Shown here: piece by piece, positions 32,738-43,200 of the stretch
How the letters are laid out: each line of letters starts with the position of its first letter
Position numbering within the stretch: position 1 is the first letter of the stretch
DNA from: Bacteroidota bacterium
GTDB taxonomy: Bacteria > Bacteroidota > Bacteroidia > JAHEXY01
Direction: 5' to 3'
DNA length: 64,000 nucleotides
Assembly: GCA_023251875.1 (NCBI GenBank)
Contig: JAHEXY010000001.1
Span: forward strand, 124,001-188,000
Notes under the pieces: generated by a model
Seen by the model: only the letters and a program-made list of their open reading frames with translations
Told to the model about the DNA's origin: nothing
Databases searched by the model: none
Position numbers and translations under genes: made by a program

Positions 32738-35700
32738 ATGAAGAAATTTACCAAAACCTTATCAGTAATAACCGCAATAAGTGTATTACTCCAATCCTTA
32801 TTTCCATTTAAAACTTTAGCATCGGTAACGGGGCCAACACAACCTGAGTTTTCGAATTTTGAACCTGTAAGTACCGATAATATGGTAAATCCTTTTACTG
32901 GAGACTTTACATATAATATTCCTATTGTTCAAATTCCAGGTACAAATGGAAGTGGTTATTCTCTTTCACTTTCATATCATAGCGGTGTAGGTGCTGAAGA
33001 AGAAGCCTCTTGGGTAGGTAGTGGATGGACCCTGAATCCTGGCGCTATTGTAAGAGGTAAACAAGGATTCGCTGATGATGTTGATAAGGGCACTATAACC
33101 CAGTATAATAAAATGAAGACTAATTGGACCGTTACGGCCGGCACAAATGGTAGCATCGGAATAAGAGCATTTGGATTAGCTGTTTCAGCCGGGTTAAATA
33201 GTACAATAGGGTTTAGTAATTACCATGGTTTATTTACATCTACGGTTCCGTATGTTGGTTATCAACTCGGTACAAAAGCCACTACAATATCACTTGAAGA
33301 TGAAGGAGAAATCCGCTATTCATATTCTTATTCAAGTCCACTATCAGTAATAATTGATATTGTACAAAGTGCCATGCAACTGCAAAGTCAGATAAATTTT
33401 TTAAAGACAGGTGTTATTAACAAACAACCACAAACAATTCAAAATGCAATGATTGGACAAGGTTGTAAAATGGCTTCCGGTGAAAGTATATCTTCAAGCC
33501 GTTATGGTGCATATACTTTGCATAATCAATCAATTCCTACTTCTGCCATGAAATATGCAAGTTCTGAGGCATTCCAGATCAGTTTAGGTGGATATTATGC
33601 TCCTTCTCCTCTTCCTATTGGACTGGGAGCTTCCGTTTTTGGAACATTTAATAGTCAAGTAACTTATGGTGCAGATGGTTTAGAAAGTAATTACTACGGT
33701 TATTTATATTCTCATAATGCTACCAAAGACGATATGATGGATTATACGAATGAAAGAAACGATAATTATAATGTTAAAGATGAGTTTCTGTCAACTCCAT
33801 TTTCTTCACCCGATAATTTTAATGTTGTTGGAGAAGGTTTGGGAGGGGTAATAAGAGCTTATAGCAGTAAAATAGGAGAGTTTCATCCTAAAGAAGTTAC
33901 TAATGTTACTGAGATAGGAAGCGTTGGGGTGCACGTTAATGCAGGCCTAAATGAGAGCGCCTCAGTATCCTCATCTGATGGATCAGCAAATACATTAACT
34001 ATTGGGCTATGGGACGATGAGGGAAAAAATGATGCCTATGATTTTTCAAACGATGATCCTGAATCATATTTCTTTCGGTTTATTGGTGATATGGGTGGGC
34101 ACATTTCAATGTCCAGTTCAGATTATCCGGAAGCGGCAGATCTAACAATTGATAATTCAGGAGAGGGTTATGTTCCTGAATTAAGTAGTAATTATAGAGA
34201 AAATATTAATACTACCGGAGCTGCTGCTGTTGGCCGCTCTTCATATATTGGCTATCATACCAATGAAGAAATGAATATTCATGATGATTATTACGGAGGT
34301 TATTATAAACGATATTCTCACAGAGCAGATATAGAAGACATGGTGGATAGAAGTAGCACTGACCGTATTGGAGAATTTGCTATTACTAATAAAAATGGAC
34401 AACATTACGTGTTTGCTTTGCCTGTTAATGCTAAAAAAGAAAATAATATAAGCGTAAGTGTTACTGATGAAGATACAGTGGGAAATTATTTGGCTTATCG
34501 CGATATTTCTTCATTTAGTGATAATGATAGTAAAATTGGACAAACAGTGAATAGTAAATATGCATCAATGTATTTACTTACAGAAATTACACAACCCAAT
34601 TATATTGATCGCACAATGGATGGCCCAAGCAGCGATGATTTTGGAGGATGGACTAAATTTAACTACACAAAATATTTTGGAGATAAAGGCGACAATACTA
34701 ACTGGTTCCATTGGAGATCACCATGGAAAGGATTAATATATAGCCCCAATCAAGTTTCTAACCCTGATGATGATATGGGAACATATTCAAGTGGAGATAA
34801 AGAAATTTGTTATTTGTCATCAATTGAAACCGCATCATATATCGCAGTATTTGAAGTAAGCAGCCGAAAAGATGGCTTAGAAGCCGAATCAGATGAAATT
34901 GCCGCAAAAACCAGCTCAACAAGCAGCATGGATTTAACAGATAATAAAAAATTAAAAAAACTTGATAAAATTACTCTTTACGCTAAAGACAATAACGGAG
35001 ATCCCGGACAAGTAATTAAGCGAATTTATTTCGATTATGATTATTCACTAGCCAAAGGTCAACCCAATACTGTTGGCACCGGCAGCTCAAACGGAAAACT
35101 TACATTAAAAAAAGTGTGGTTTGAATATGGCGATGTAAGAAATGCGGGTATTTCGCCATTCTTATTCTACTATAGCTATCCAAAAACTACAGGAAGCAAT
35201 AAATTAGATTATCCAACCAAATATGACGCACTCGATAATTATGGAACTGGCTTAACGCAAAACCCTGATTATAATGAAGCAAGTATTGATGGTTGGGGCA
35301 ATTATCAAACAAACGGGCAAACAAGAGCTAGAAATTTACAAGAATGGAATGATCAAACTCCATCATCCGACTATGATCCGGCAGCATGGAACCTAAAAAG
35401 AATTGTGATGCCTTCCGGTGGTGAAATTAATGTTCAATATGAACAAAAAGATTATTCTTTTGTTCAAGATAGAAGAGCAATGGCAATGGTAAGTTTAGAA
35501 AAGATAGAAGCTTCGGCCAGTTTTACTGACGAGTCTGGTGTTGGTAATTATGGAACTTCTTATTATCTCAACCTTGATGAAATTGGAGCCAATAATTCAA
35601 CGGATAAAAAAGCAATTATTGATTGGATAGAAAAAATATTTATTGATGGGTATGGTGGCAGAGATCCTGAAAAAATGTATTTCAAGTTTTTATACGATGT

Positions 35701-38137
35701 AAAAGCCGAATGTGGCAATGAATACATTACAGGTTATGCAAATGTAATGTCAGTAGATACCTCTGCAGATGGCAAACTTTATGTACAGCTTGGCAACCCT
35801 TCAACTGATGAATACAATACAGATGGAGGCTTTTCGTCTCCATGTGATGCTTGCCAAGAATATTTTAAAGCATATAAGGGGCTTCAAATAGGACAAGATT
35901 GCGGTGAAGAAGCTATATCTGAATCTGACGACAAAGAATCAACTGTATTACAAATGATTGATTTATTAGCCGGTGGCTATAGTGATCTAGATGCATCCAG
36001 TACCTGCCAGCAAATGGATGTAGAGTCAAGTTATTTACGCATACCCGTTCCTTCTGCAAAAAAAGGTGGAGGACCAAGGGTAAAACGGCTTTTAAGATAT
36101 ACCTCCGGAATTGAGAAAAACAATGCAGATGCAGCTCTTTATGGCAATGAATATGTATATGAAACATTAGATGGTGAATCGAGTGGAGTAGCCACCAACG
36201 AGCCAAATTCATTTAGAGAAGAGAATGCTTTGATAGGGTACTTAAAAAAGCGATCTGAATCAACAAAAGATGAAGTTCTGGTTTCAGGAGAAGATAAATC
36301 TCAATTTGAAGGACCCATTGGTGAATTTGTATTGCCGTCCCCTTCAATAGGGTATTCGCGAATTATTACAAAAAATATTCATGATGGTGCTACTAATAAT
36401 GGATATACTTCATCTGAATATTATACTGCAAAAGACTATCCTTTTGATCGCACAACAACAGATGGATATTCTGGCATTTCATATACCGATGTAGATAAAA
36501 AAGTTGACAACCCCGATCCCTCATTCGGTTTGTTAAGTAACAAAACCTATTATTCTTGTTGGGCAACACAAGGCTATAAGTTTATTATCAACAATATGCA
36601 TGGCCAGTTAAAAAAGCAAACTGTTTATGATGGCGATTACGACAGTGTTAATTCTCCCGATCAAGCAACAGAACTTGCAAGTACTGCGTACAATTACTTT
36701 GAACCCGGAGAGCTACTTCCGGTTATGTATTCTCATTATAGTTTTGGATCAAGTGCTTTAGGTAAAGAAGTAGAAGTTATTACAGAAAGTAAACAGGTTA
36801 CTGAAACATCCATTTCTACAGTAGAAACTATTGATGCCGGTATTGGCATTTGGGGAGTTTATACTATCCCCTACGCATTTCCAACTTTTTATAAAACCAC
36901 AGACGAAACTTATTTACATACGTATACAATAAATAAAAAAATATTTTGTCCCGCTGTAGTTAAAAGTGTAACGCAATATAAAGATGGCACCTATAGTACT
37001 GCAGAAAATAAATATTTCGATCCTGTATCCGGAGATCCGGTAGTAATTGAAAAATCAGGTTTATTTGATCAACAGAAATTAACGGGTGATGTAGCTCACG
37101 AAGGTAAATACATATCATTTAATTATCCGGCTTCTGCTTATTATAAATATACCGGGCAAAAAGCAGGGTGTGAGAAACTAAAAATAGAATCTGGAAGCGA
37201 TGGCATTGATTTAACATTCACTAATGGAGGTTTAGGGAAAGAATATTCTGACCCAAGTTATTTAACATTTGAAGGCTCATATTGTGATGTACTCGATAAA
37301 CTTACTCCAGGAGACCTTGTTTGCATTACTTCCGGAGCCGCCTATCCTAGTATTGCAAATATTAAAAGCATTGAAGGTAATAAGGTATATGTTATACCAA
37401 CTTCTAATTTTTCGCTTTATGGAATGGGAAATGGAGAATGTGACTTGGAAATATTACAAAGTAACAGGGCAAATCTATTAACCCTTGGAGTAGGGAATAC
37501 TGTTATGTATGGCTCTTTTGAAGAACCTGATGGATTAATTTCTGATAATGATCAAGATAATCGTAATGCCCTGGCAGAATATTTAACTGAAAGTTTAGAT
37601 GGCTCATCACCTGCCAAACCTGATGAACTAGCCTATATTGCAGTAATTAATCCCGAAAACGGAAATTGTGTTCAATGTGAAGAATATGACCAATCAGCAG
37701 ATGCCGATATTAATATTCAAGAAGGATTAAAAGATATTTTAGATAATATGATTGGGGCAGACGACTTTGTGATTGATGATTATCAAAGTATAATTGATTG
37801 GGCAAGCGAAAGCGAAATGCAAAGCGACTATTTGTTTGATTTTATGGACGAGATTCAAGACTATATTGACATGGCTGCAACTGATAATTGCATTATTTGT
37901 GATAACAGAGAAGAGTTTTTGGGGGCAGATAACCTATTTGATGTTTTAGCTACCTCATATTATGAATGGCAGCAAGATTATTACTTTAATGGCATCAGTG
38001 TCAATAATTATCTTAAGGGAGTAATATCAACTCAAACTTTATTTAAATCGTCTTTCATAACTAATAGTTCGTTTTATTCAACAGTTAAGAATTTAAATAC
38101 TGTTAATATAAATAACAATATTTATTTACGTCACTAA
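32738..38137 (+). CDS. Giant exported protein, SpvB/TcB-like N-terminus (first gene of RHS-like locus)
   Basis: A 1799-residue protein. Signal peptide residues 1-29 (VITAISVLLQSLFPFKTLAS). Residues 45-120 (MVNPFTGDFTYNIPIVQIPG, LSLSYHSGVGAEEEASWVGS, GWTLNPGAIVRG) match the opening strands of SpvB/TcB-type shell proteins and of Bacteroidota RHS-associated proteins. YD-type strands such as VIKRIYFDYDYSLAKGQPN and GGEINVQYEQKDYSF follow. No RHS core motif is present, so it appears to be only part of a shell. The C-terminus has no T9SS domain. The next giant gene starts 14 bases later, so an operon is likely. Confidence 0.75.
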   Translation: MKKFTKTLSVITAISVLLQSLFPFKTLASVTGPTQPEFSNFEPVSTDNMVNPFTGDFTYNIPIVQIPGTNGSGYSLSLSYHSGVGAEEEASWVGSGWTLNPGAIVRGKQGFADDVDKGTITQYNKMKTNWTVTAGTNGSIGIRAFGLAVSAGLNSTIGFSNYHGLFTSTVPYVGYQLGTKATTISLEDEGEIRYSYSYSSPLSVIIDIVQSAMQLQSQINFLKTGVINKQPQTIQNAMIGQGCKMASGESISSSRYGAYTLHNQSIPTSAMKYASSEAFQISLGGYYAPSPLPIGLGASVFGTFNSQVTYGADGLESNYYGYLYSHNATKDDMMDYTNERNDNYNVKDEFLSTPFSSPDNFNVVGEGLGGVIRAYSSKIGEFHPKEVTNVTEIGSVGVHVNAGLNESASVSSSDGSANTLTIGLWDDEGKNDAYDFSNDDPESYFFRFIGDMGGHISMSSSDYPEAADLTIDNSGEGYVPELSSNYRENINTTGAAAVGRSSYIGYHTNEEMNIHDDYYGGYYKRYSHRADIEDMVDRSSTDRIGEFAITNKNGQHYVFALPVNAKKENNISVSVTDEDTVGNYLAYRDISSFSDNDSKIGQTVNSKYASMYLLTEITQPNYIDRTMDGPSSDDFGGWTKFNYTKYFGDKGDNTNWFHWRSPWKGLIYSPNQVSNPDDDMGTYSSGDKEICYLSSIETASYIAVFEVSSRKDGLEAESDEIAAKTSSTSSMDLTDNKKLKKLDKITLYAKDNNGDPGQVIKRIYFDYDYSLAKGQPNTVGTGSSNGKLTLKKVWFEYGDVRNAGISPFLFYYSYPKTTGSNKLDYPTKYDALDNYGTGLTQNPDYNEASIDGWGNYQTNGQTRARNLQEWNDQTPSSDYDPAAWNLKRIVMPSGGEINVQYEQKDYSFVQDRRAMAMVSLEKIEASASFTDESGVGNYGTSYYLNLDEIGANNSTDKKAIIDWIEKIFIDGYGGRDPEKMYFKFLYDVKAECGNEYITGYANVMSVDTSADGKLYVQLGNPSTDEYNTDGGFSSPCDACQEYFKAYKGLQIGQDCGEEAISESDDKESTVLQMIDLLAGGYSDLDASSTCQQMDVESSYLRIPVPSAKKGGGPRVKRLLRYTSGIEKNNADAALYGNEYVYETLDGESSGVATNEPNSFREENALIGYLKKRSESTKDEVLVSGEDKSQFEGPIGEFVLPSPSIGYSRIITKNIHDGATNNGYTSSEYYTAKDYPFDRTTTDGYSGISYTDVDKKVDNPDPSFGLLSNKTYYSCWATQGYKFIINNMHGQLKKQTVYDGDYDSVNSPDQATELASTAYNYFEPGELLPVMYSHYSFGSSALGKEVEVITESKQVTETSISTVETIDAGIGIWGVYTIPYAFPTFYKTTDETYLHTYTINKKIFCPAVVKSVTQYKDGTYSTAENKYFDPVSGDPVVIEKSGLFDQQKLTGDVAHEGKYISFNYPASAYYKYTGQKAGCEKLKIESGSDGIDLTFTNGGLGKEYSDPSYLTFEGSYCDVLDKLTPGDLVCITSGAAYPSIANIKSIEGNKVYVIPTSNFSLYGMGNGECDLEILQSNRANLLTLGVGNTVMYGSFEEPDGLISDNDQDNRNALAEYLTESLDGSSPAKPDELAYIAVINPENGNCVQCEEYDQSADADINIQEGLKDILDNMIGADDFVIDDYQSIIDWASESEMQSDYLFDFMDEIQDYIDMAATDNCIICDNREEFLGADNLFDVLATSYYEWQQDYYFNGISVNNYLKGVISTQTLFKSSFITNSSFYSTVKNLNTVNINNNIYLRH

Positions 38138-38151
38138 ATACATTTTACGTC

Positions 38152-40203
38152 ATGAAATATAATAATTATAACATTCAACTACTTTCCATCCTATTATTTT
38201 TAATGATAGCAAGCAAATTTTCAATAGCTCAAATTAGCCTAACAGATGGATATCTTGGAACTACAATTACAAGTGGTACTACTGGTGGAATAAGTAGTGG
38301 CACCGATAACTCAAAAATAGGCTCAGGCTTAAGTACCGGTTCCAGTTCAGTTATTGGTAGTGGCTCCAGTTCGAAGTGGACAGGTATTGGTACTGGCAAG
38401 GTCACTTTTAACACTTGTATTTGGGATTCATACGATTTTGTTGCTGAATGTATGAGTGAAATAACAAAAGTTGATGGCTATGAATTTTTTATTGATGATG
38501 AAACCGGCCGATTAATGTATGGAGACCCATCCAATACATGTAATGCTACTGAACTTTCATGTATTCAGTTTTGTAATTCTTATGCCACCGACAATGTTAT
38601 TTCTGCCGGAGCTATTCTGTTAACCAACGAAAATGAAATAGACGATAATCTTAGAGAAAATTTTGAAATAGACGATGTTCAAAACCCTTTTGAAACAGGG
38701 GAGTTAGGAAAATGGGGAATTAAGTCTACCTATACTTATAAAACAGATATCACTACTATAAATGATGATGTTGACCATAGTTATGAAGCCGGAATTTTAA
38801 AAGATTTTCAATTTTTTGATTGGTATAACAATTCATATAATGATGGTACCAACTGGCTAAACACTAATAATGTTAGTTTTTATTCCGTTGATGGAAAACC
38901 TCTTGAAGAGAAGAATCTAATGGATGTTACTAATGTTGCTAAATATGGCTATAATCATAACGCAAATTATCTGGTTGCTTATAATACTGAATATGAATCG
39001 GTATTATTTGAAAGTTTTGAATATGATTATTCCAGTTCAAAATGTGGTGGAGCGCAATATAGATGTTTTGAAGAAATGGGAGTTAATACTACAGAAAATT
39101 CCGTATCAAGCTCTGTAGCCCATTCAGGAACACATTCTGTTCAGGTTGAATTTGGTTCCGTTTCAAGCGGCTCTAAATACTCAACTTTCTTTACTTATGA
39201 AGCAGAATTACCATTATTTGATGATCATACAGTTTCAACCGCATCTCAATTAAAACAAAAGGGTTTTATTGTAAAAATATGGGTTAAATCAAGTGGTAGT
39301 TGGCCAACTATTAAATTAGAAGAAAATAGTGGTTCTTCATTATTTAACACCGTTGAATTTGAAGAAGTGGCTCGTAGTGGTGAATGGAAATTATATCAGG
39401 CAAAAGTTGCAAGTAGTGATTGGAATTTTAGTTCTCTAACAAAGGGTTCAACAAGTATGGGTAGTGGTGGTAGTACATTCAAATCGTCATATACTTTTGG
39501 GGTAAGTATTGTATTTGACGTCACCGCAATAAAGGCATCTAATCTTCCTGATATTTATGTTGATGATATTAAAATGCAGCCAATGGATGCAAGAATGGCA
39601 GGTTATGTTTATGATCCTAATACTTTACTTTTAATTACTCAATTCAGCGATCAGCATTTTGGAACATACTATCAGTATAATGCCGAAGGAAAACTTACAC
39701 GTGTATTTATGGAAACTGAAAAGGGAATAAAAACTGTAAAAGAAGCTCAATACAATAGGCCAACTACAACTAATGTAGAAATGGGCGAGAGTAGCAGTTC
39801 CTCATCCAGCTCTATTACTAAAGGTACCGGTAGTCTTGGGCTTGGCAGTGATATTACCCTCAGTTCAACTATTATAACTAAAAATAGTCTAGAACTCAAC
39901 TTAGATAAATATTACCTCGATGAAGGCCTTTTAATTGATAAATATCTTAAATATCAAATCAAAGAAACTATTTACGATGTAACCATAGATATTTGGGGGC
40001 GGGTTTTGGATAAATATTTTGAATATGCACTTCAAACATATATCAATGATGAAGCATCCTCTATTTCTATTCAAACATTTTTTGATTCATACATTAAAAA
40101 CAAAGCTATTTACAGTAGTGTAACCTATACAGCACTAAATACAATGATAACAAATTATAAAACGTATTCAACCACAAGTATGTTGAATACGCTAAAGTTA
40201 TAA
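38152..40203 (+). CDS. Exported protein with Ser/Gly linkers and carbohydrate-binding-like domain (second gene of RHS-like locus)
   Basis: A 683-residue protein. Signal peptide about residues 1-26 (LLSILLFLMIASKFSIAQ). Residues 28-85 are a Ser/Gly/Thr-rich linker (SGLSTGSSSVIGSGSSSKW). Around residues 283-485 a jelly-roll-like domain is suggested (LFESFEYDYSS, HSGTHSVQVEFGSVSSGSKY, FIVKIWVKSSG, LPDIYVDDIKMQPM), as in carbohydrate-binding modules. One YD-like strand pair follows (FGTYYQYNAEGKLTRVFMET), linking it to RHS proteins. A second Ser-rich linker precedes a helical C-terminus. It may be a structural or linker subunit between the flanking giants. Confidence 0.65.
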   Translation: MKYNNYNIQLLSILLFLMIASKFSIAQISLTDGYLGTTITSGTTGGISSGTDNSKIGSGLSTGSSSVIGSGSSSKWTGIGTGKVTFNTCIWDSYDFVAECMSEITKVDGYEFFIDDETGRLMYGDPSNTCNATELSCIQFCNSYATDNVISAGAILLTNENEIDDNLRENFEIDDVQNPFETGELGKWGIKSTYTYKTDITTINDDVDHSYEAGILKDFQFFDWYNNSYNDGTNWLNTNNVSFYSVDGKPLEEKNLMDVTNVAKYGYNHNANYLVAYNTEYESVLFESFEYDYSSSKCGGAQYRCFEEMGVNTTENSVSSSVAHSGTHSVQVEFGSVSSGSKYSTFFTYEAELPLFDDHTVSTASQLKQKGFIVKIWVKSSGSWPTIKLEENSGSSLFNTVEFEEVARSGEWKLYQAKVASSDWNFSSLTKGSTSMGSGGSTFKSSYTFGVSIVFDVTAIKASNLPDIYVDDIKMQPMDARMAGYVYDPNTLLLITQFSDQHFGTYYQYNAEGKLTRVFMETEKGIKTVKEAQYNRPTTTNVEMGESSSSSSSSITKGTGSLGLGSDITLSSTIITKNSLELNLDKYYLDEGLLIDKYLKYQIKETIYDVTIDIWGRVLDKYFEYALQTYINDEASSISIQTFFDSYIKNKAIYSSVTYTALNTMITNYKTYSTTSMLNTLKL

Positions 40204-40278
40204 TACTTATAAAGCAGATAAAGAAAAATTGGAAGATTAAAAATTGAAAGATTGAAAAAATTATTAAATCATTGTTAT

Positions 40279-43200
40279 ATGAAGCAATATTATTCTAAAA
40301 ACTATCAAGCTCCAACTTTTAAAGTATTGGGTAAGCTTACCTTACTTTTTTTGCTCTTAGCAAACTTTAGCACATTTTCCGCTAATTCATTTAATGGAGC
40401 CACAGTAAAAAGCGCACAAACTATATGTTCAGGAAGTACACCTGCAGCATTAACCCTTGCCATTACTACTTGCACCGGATCGGCTGCCTACTCAATTAGT
40501 GCTTATGAATGGCAGGTTTCTAATGATAATGGAAAGTTAGATGCATGGGCAAAGCCGGTTGCCGGTAGTGGTGCAACAACAGCATCCTATACACCACCTG
40601 CTCTTACAAGTAGTAAATATTACCGTTGTAAAATTACTGTATCTAATTATTGTGCAAGTATTACATCTCCTAACTATTATACAGCCTCAATTTTAATAAA
40701 GGTTAATGCAGCCCCTTCAATAACAACCCAACCAAGCAACAAAACAGTATGTTCGGGAAGTAGTGCTACATTTACTGTAGTTGCAACCGGAAGTGGATTA
40801 ACCTATCAATGGCAAAAATTAAAACCTTTGGGCTTAGCGTATGCTAATATTAGTGGCGCAACAAGTGCTAGCTATACATTTACTACTGCCGGTACAGACG
40901 ATGGATACAAATATAAATGCGTTGTAACTAACAGTTGTGGTTCAGCAACCTCTAATGCAGTTAGCCTTACAGTAAATAGTGCTCCTTCAATAACAACTCC
41001 GCCAAGTAGTCAAACCGTTTGTGCCGATAGTAGTGCTACTTTTACTGTAGTTGCTTCGGGAAGCGGATTAACCTATCAATGGCAAAAACTTAAACCTTTG
41101 GGCTTAGCGTATGTTGATATTAGTGGCGCAACAAGCGCCAGTTATACATTTACCACTGCAAGTACAGACGATGGTTACAAATATAAATGCGTTGTAACTA
41201 ACAGTTGTGGTTCAGCAACAAGCACTGCAGTTAGCCTTACAGTAAATAGTGCACCTTCAATAACAACTCCGCCAAGTAGTCAAACCATTTGTGCCGATAG
41301 TAGTGCTACTTTTACTGTAGTTGCTTCCGGAAGCGGATTAACCTATCAATGGCAAAAATTTAAACCTTTGGGTTTAAAGTATGTTGATATTAGTGGTGCA
41401 ACAAGCGCAAGCTATTCATTTACTTCTGCAAGTACAGATGATGGTTACAAATATAAATGCGTTGTAACTAATAGTTGTGGTTCAGCAACAAGCACAGCAG
41501 TTAGCCTTACAGTAAACAGTGCACCTTCAATATCAACTCAGCCAAGTAGTCAAACCGTTTGTGCCGATAGTAGCGCTACATTTACTGTAGTTGCTTCCGG
41601 AAGCGGATTAACCTATCAATGGAAAAAATTAAAACCTTTGGGCATAGCGTATGCTAATATTAGTGGTGCAACAAGTGCAAGCTATTCATTTACTACTGCA
41701 AGTACAGATGATGGATACAAATATAAATGCGTTGTAAGTAACAGTTGTGGTTCAGCAACCTCTAATGCAGTTAGCCTTACAGTAAACAGTGCTCCTTCAA
41801 TATCAACCCAGCCAAGTAGTGAAACCGTTTGTGCCGATAGTAGCGTTACTTTTACTGTAGTTGCTTCCGGAAGCGGATTAACCTATCAATGGAAAAAATT
41901 AAAACCTTTGGGCCTAATGTATGTTGATATTAGTGGCGCAACAAGTGCAAGTTATTCATTTACCACTGCCAGTACAGACGATGGTTACAAATATAAATGC
42001 GTTGTAAGTAACAGTTGTGGTTCAGCAACAACTACTGCGGTTAGCCTTACAGTAAATAGTGCCCCTTCAATAACAGCTCAGCCAAGCAGTCAAACAGTAT
42101 CTTCCGGAAGTAGTGCTACGTTTAGTGTTACAGCTAGCGGATCAGGTTTAACTTACCAATGGCAAAGTTGTGCAACTTCAACGGGTACATTTGCCAATGT
42201 ATCTAGTGGCACAGGAGCTACAAGTTCAACTTATTCATTTACTACAGCAAGTTCTGATAACGGTTATTATTATCATTGCGTAGTAAGTGGTACATGTACC
42301 CCTTCAGTAACATCAAGCGCTGTAAGTTTAACTGTAGAAACACCCATTTCCATTACTGTTCAACCAGCACCAGCTACAGTATATGATGGAACTGCTGCAA
42401 GTTTTACGATTATTGCAAGTGGTACAGGCTTAACTTACCAATGGCAAAAAAGCACAACTGCCGGTGGAACTACATTTGCAAGTATTGGCGGAGCAACAAA
42501 TATGGTGTATTCTTTTGTAGCCGGTACGGCAGACAATGGATATTTATACCGTTGTATTGTTAGCGGCACTAGTGGCACATCTGTAACTTCTACTTCTGTA
42601 CCATTAACTGTAAGATCAATGCCAACCATTGCAGGAGAGTACTCTTTTGTATACTCAGGCACTAGTACTACCTATTCTAAATCTACCTCATTGCTTTCTG
42701 CTTCCGGAACCCCTCCTGATACCTATATTGATATTAATAATAGAGCAAGTGGAAAAAAAGATAGCGTACCTGGTGTATCGTATTCGTATACTGAATTATC
42801 TGCATCAACAGCTAAAACATTTTATAATGATTTCATGTATAGATGTGTTACTAGCCCTACTACTTGTTATTCAAAATTATTAAATAGTTTTAAACTGGTA
42901 GCTGTATTAAATACAGGTGATGTAGATAATTTAGGAACAGGTATTCCATATACAGTACAAGTAGTATTAGCAGTTAAAGATCCTGCTGCTACCGCACTTA
43001 ATAAAAGCATAACACTAAATATTAGTGAAAATAGCCCGGAGCAGGTTTATCAAATAGAGATAGATCCATCAGAAGTACTGGAGTTCTCTCAAGCAAATAT
43101 TACTATATCTTCTATAACGGTTACACCTACAGCTCCGGCTGCTTTTGTAGCAAGTTTAAAAAGCAGCATTGCCTTAAACGTATATTTTGATATTGATTAT

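Noticed and set aside
35913-36212. Antisense reading frames inside the giant RHS-locus genes
   Set aside because: Low-complexity His/Leu-rich translations opposite Ser/Asp-rich coding sequence; shadows of the real frames.
40711-42060. Regular repeats suggesting a CRISPR array
   Set aside because: The 270-base period is in frame and encodes Ig-like modules within one open reading frame; there are no short repeats with unique spacers.
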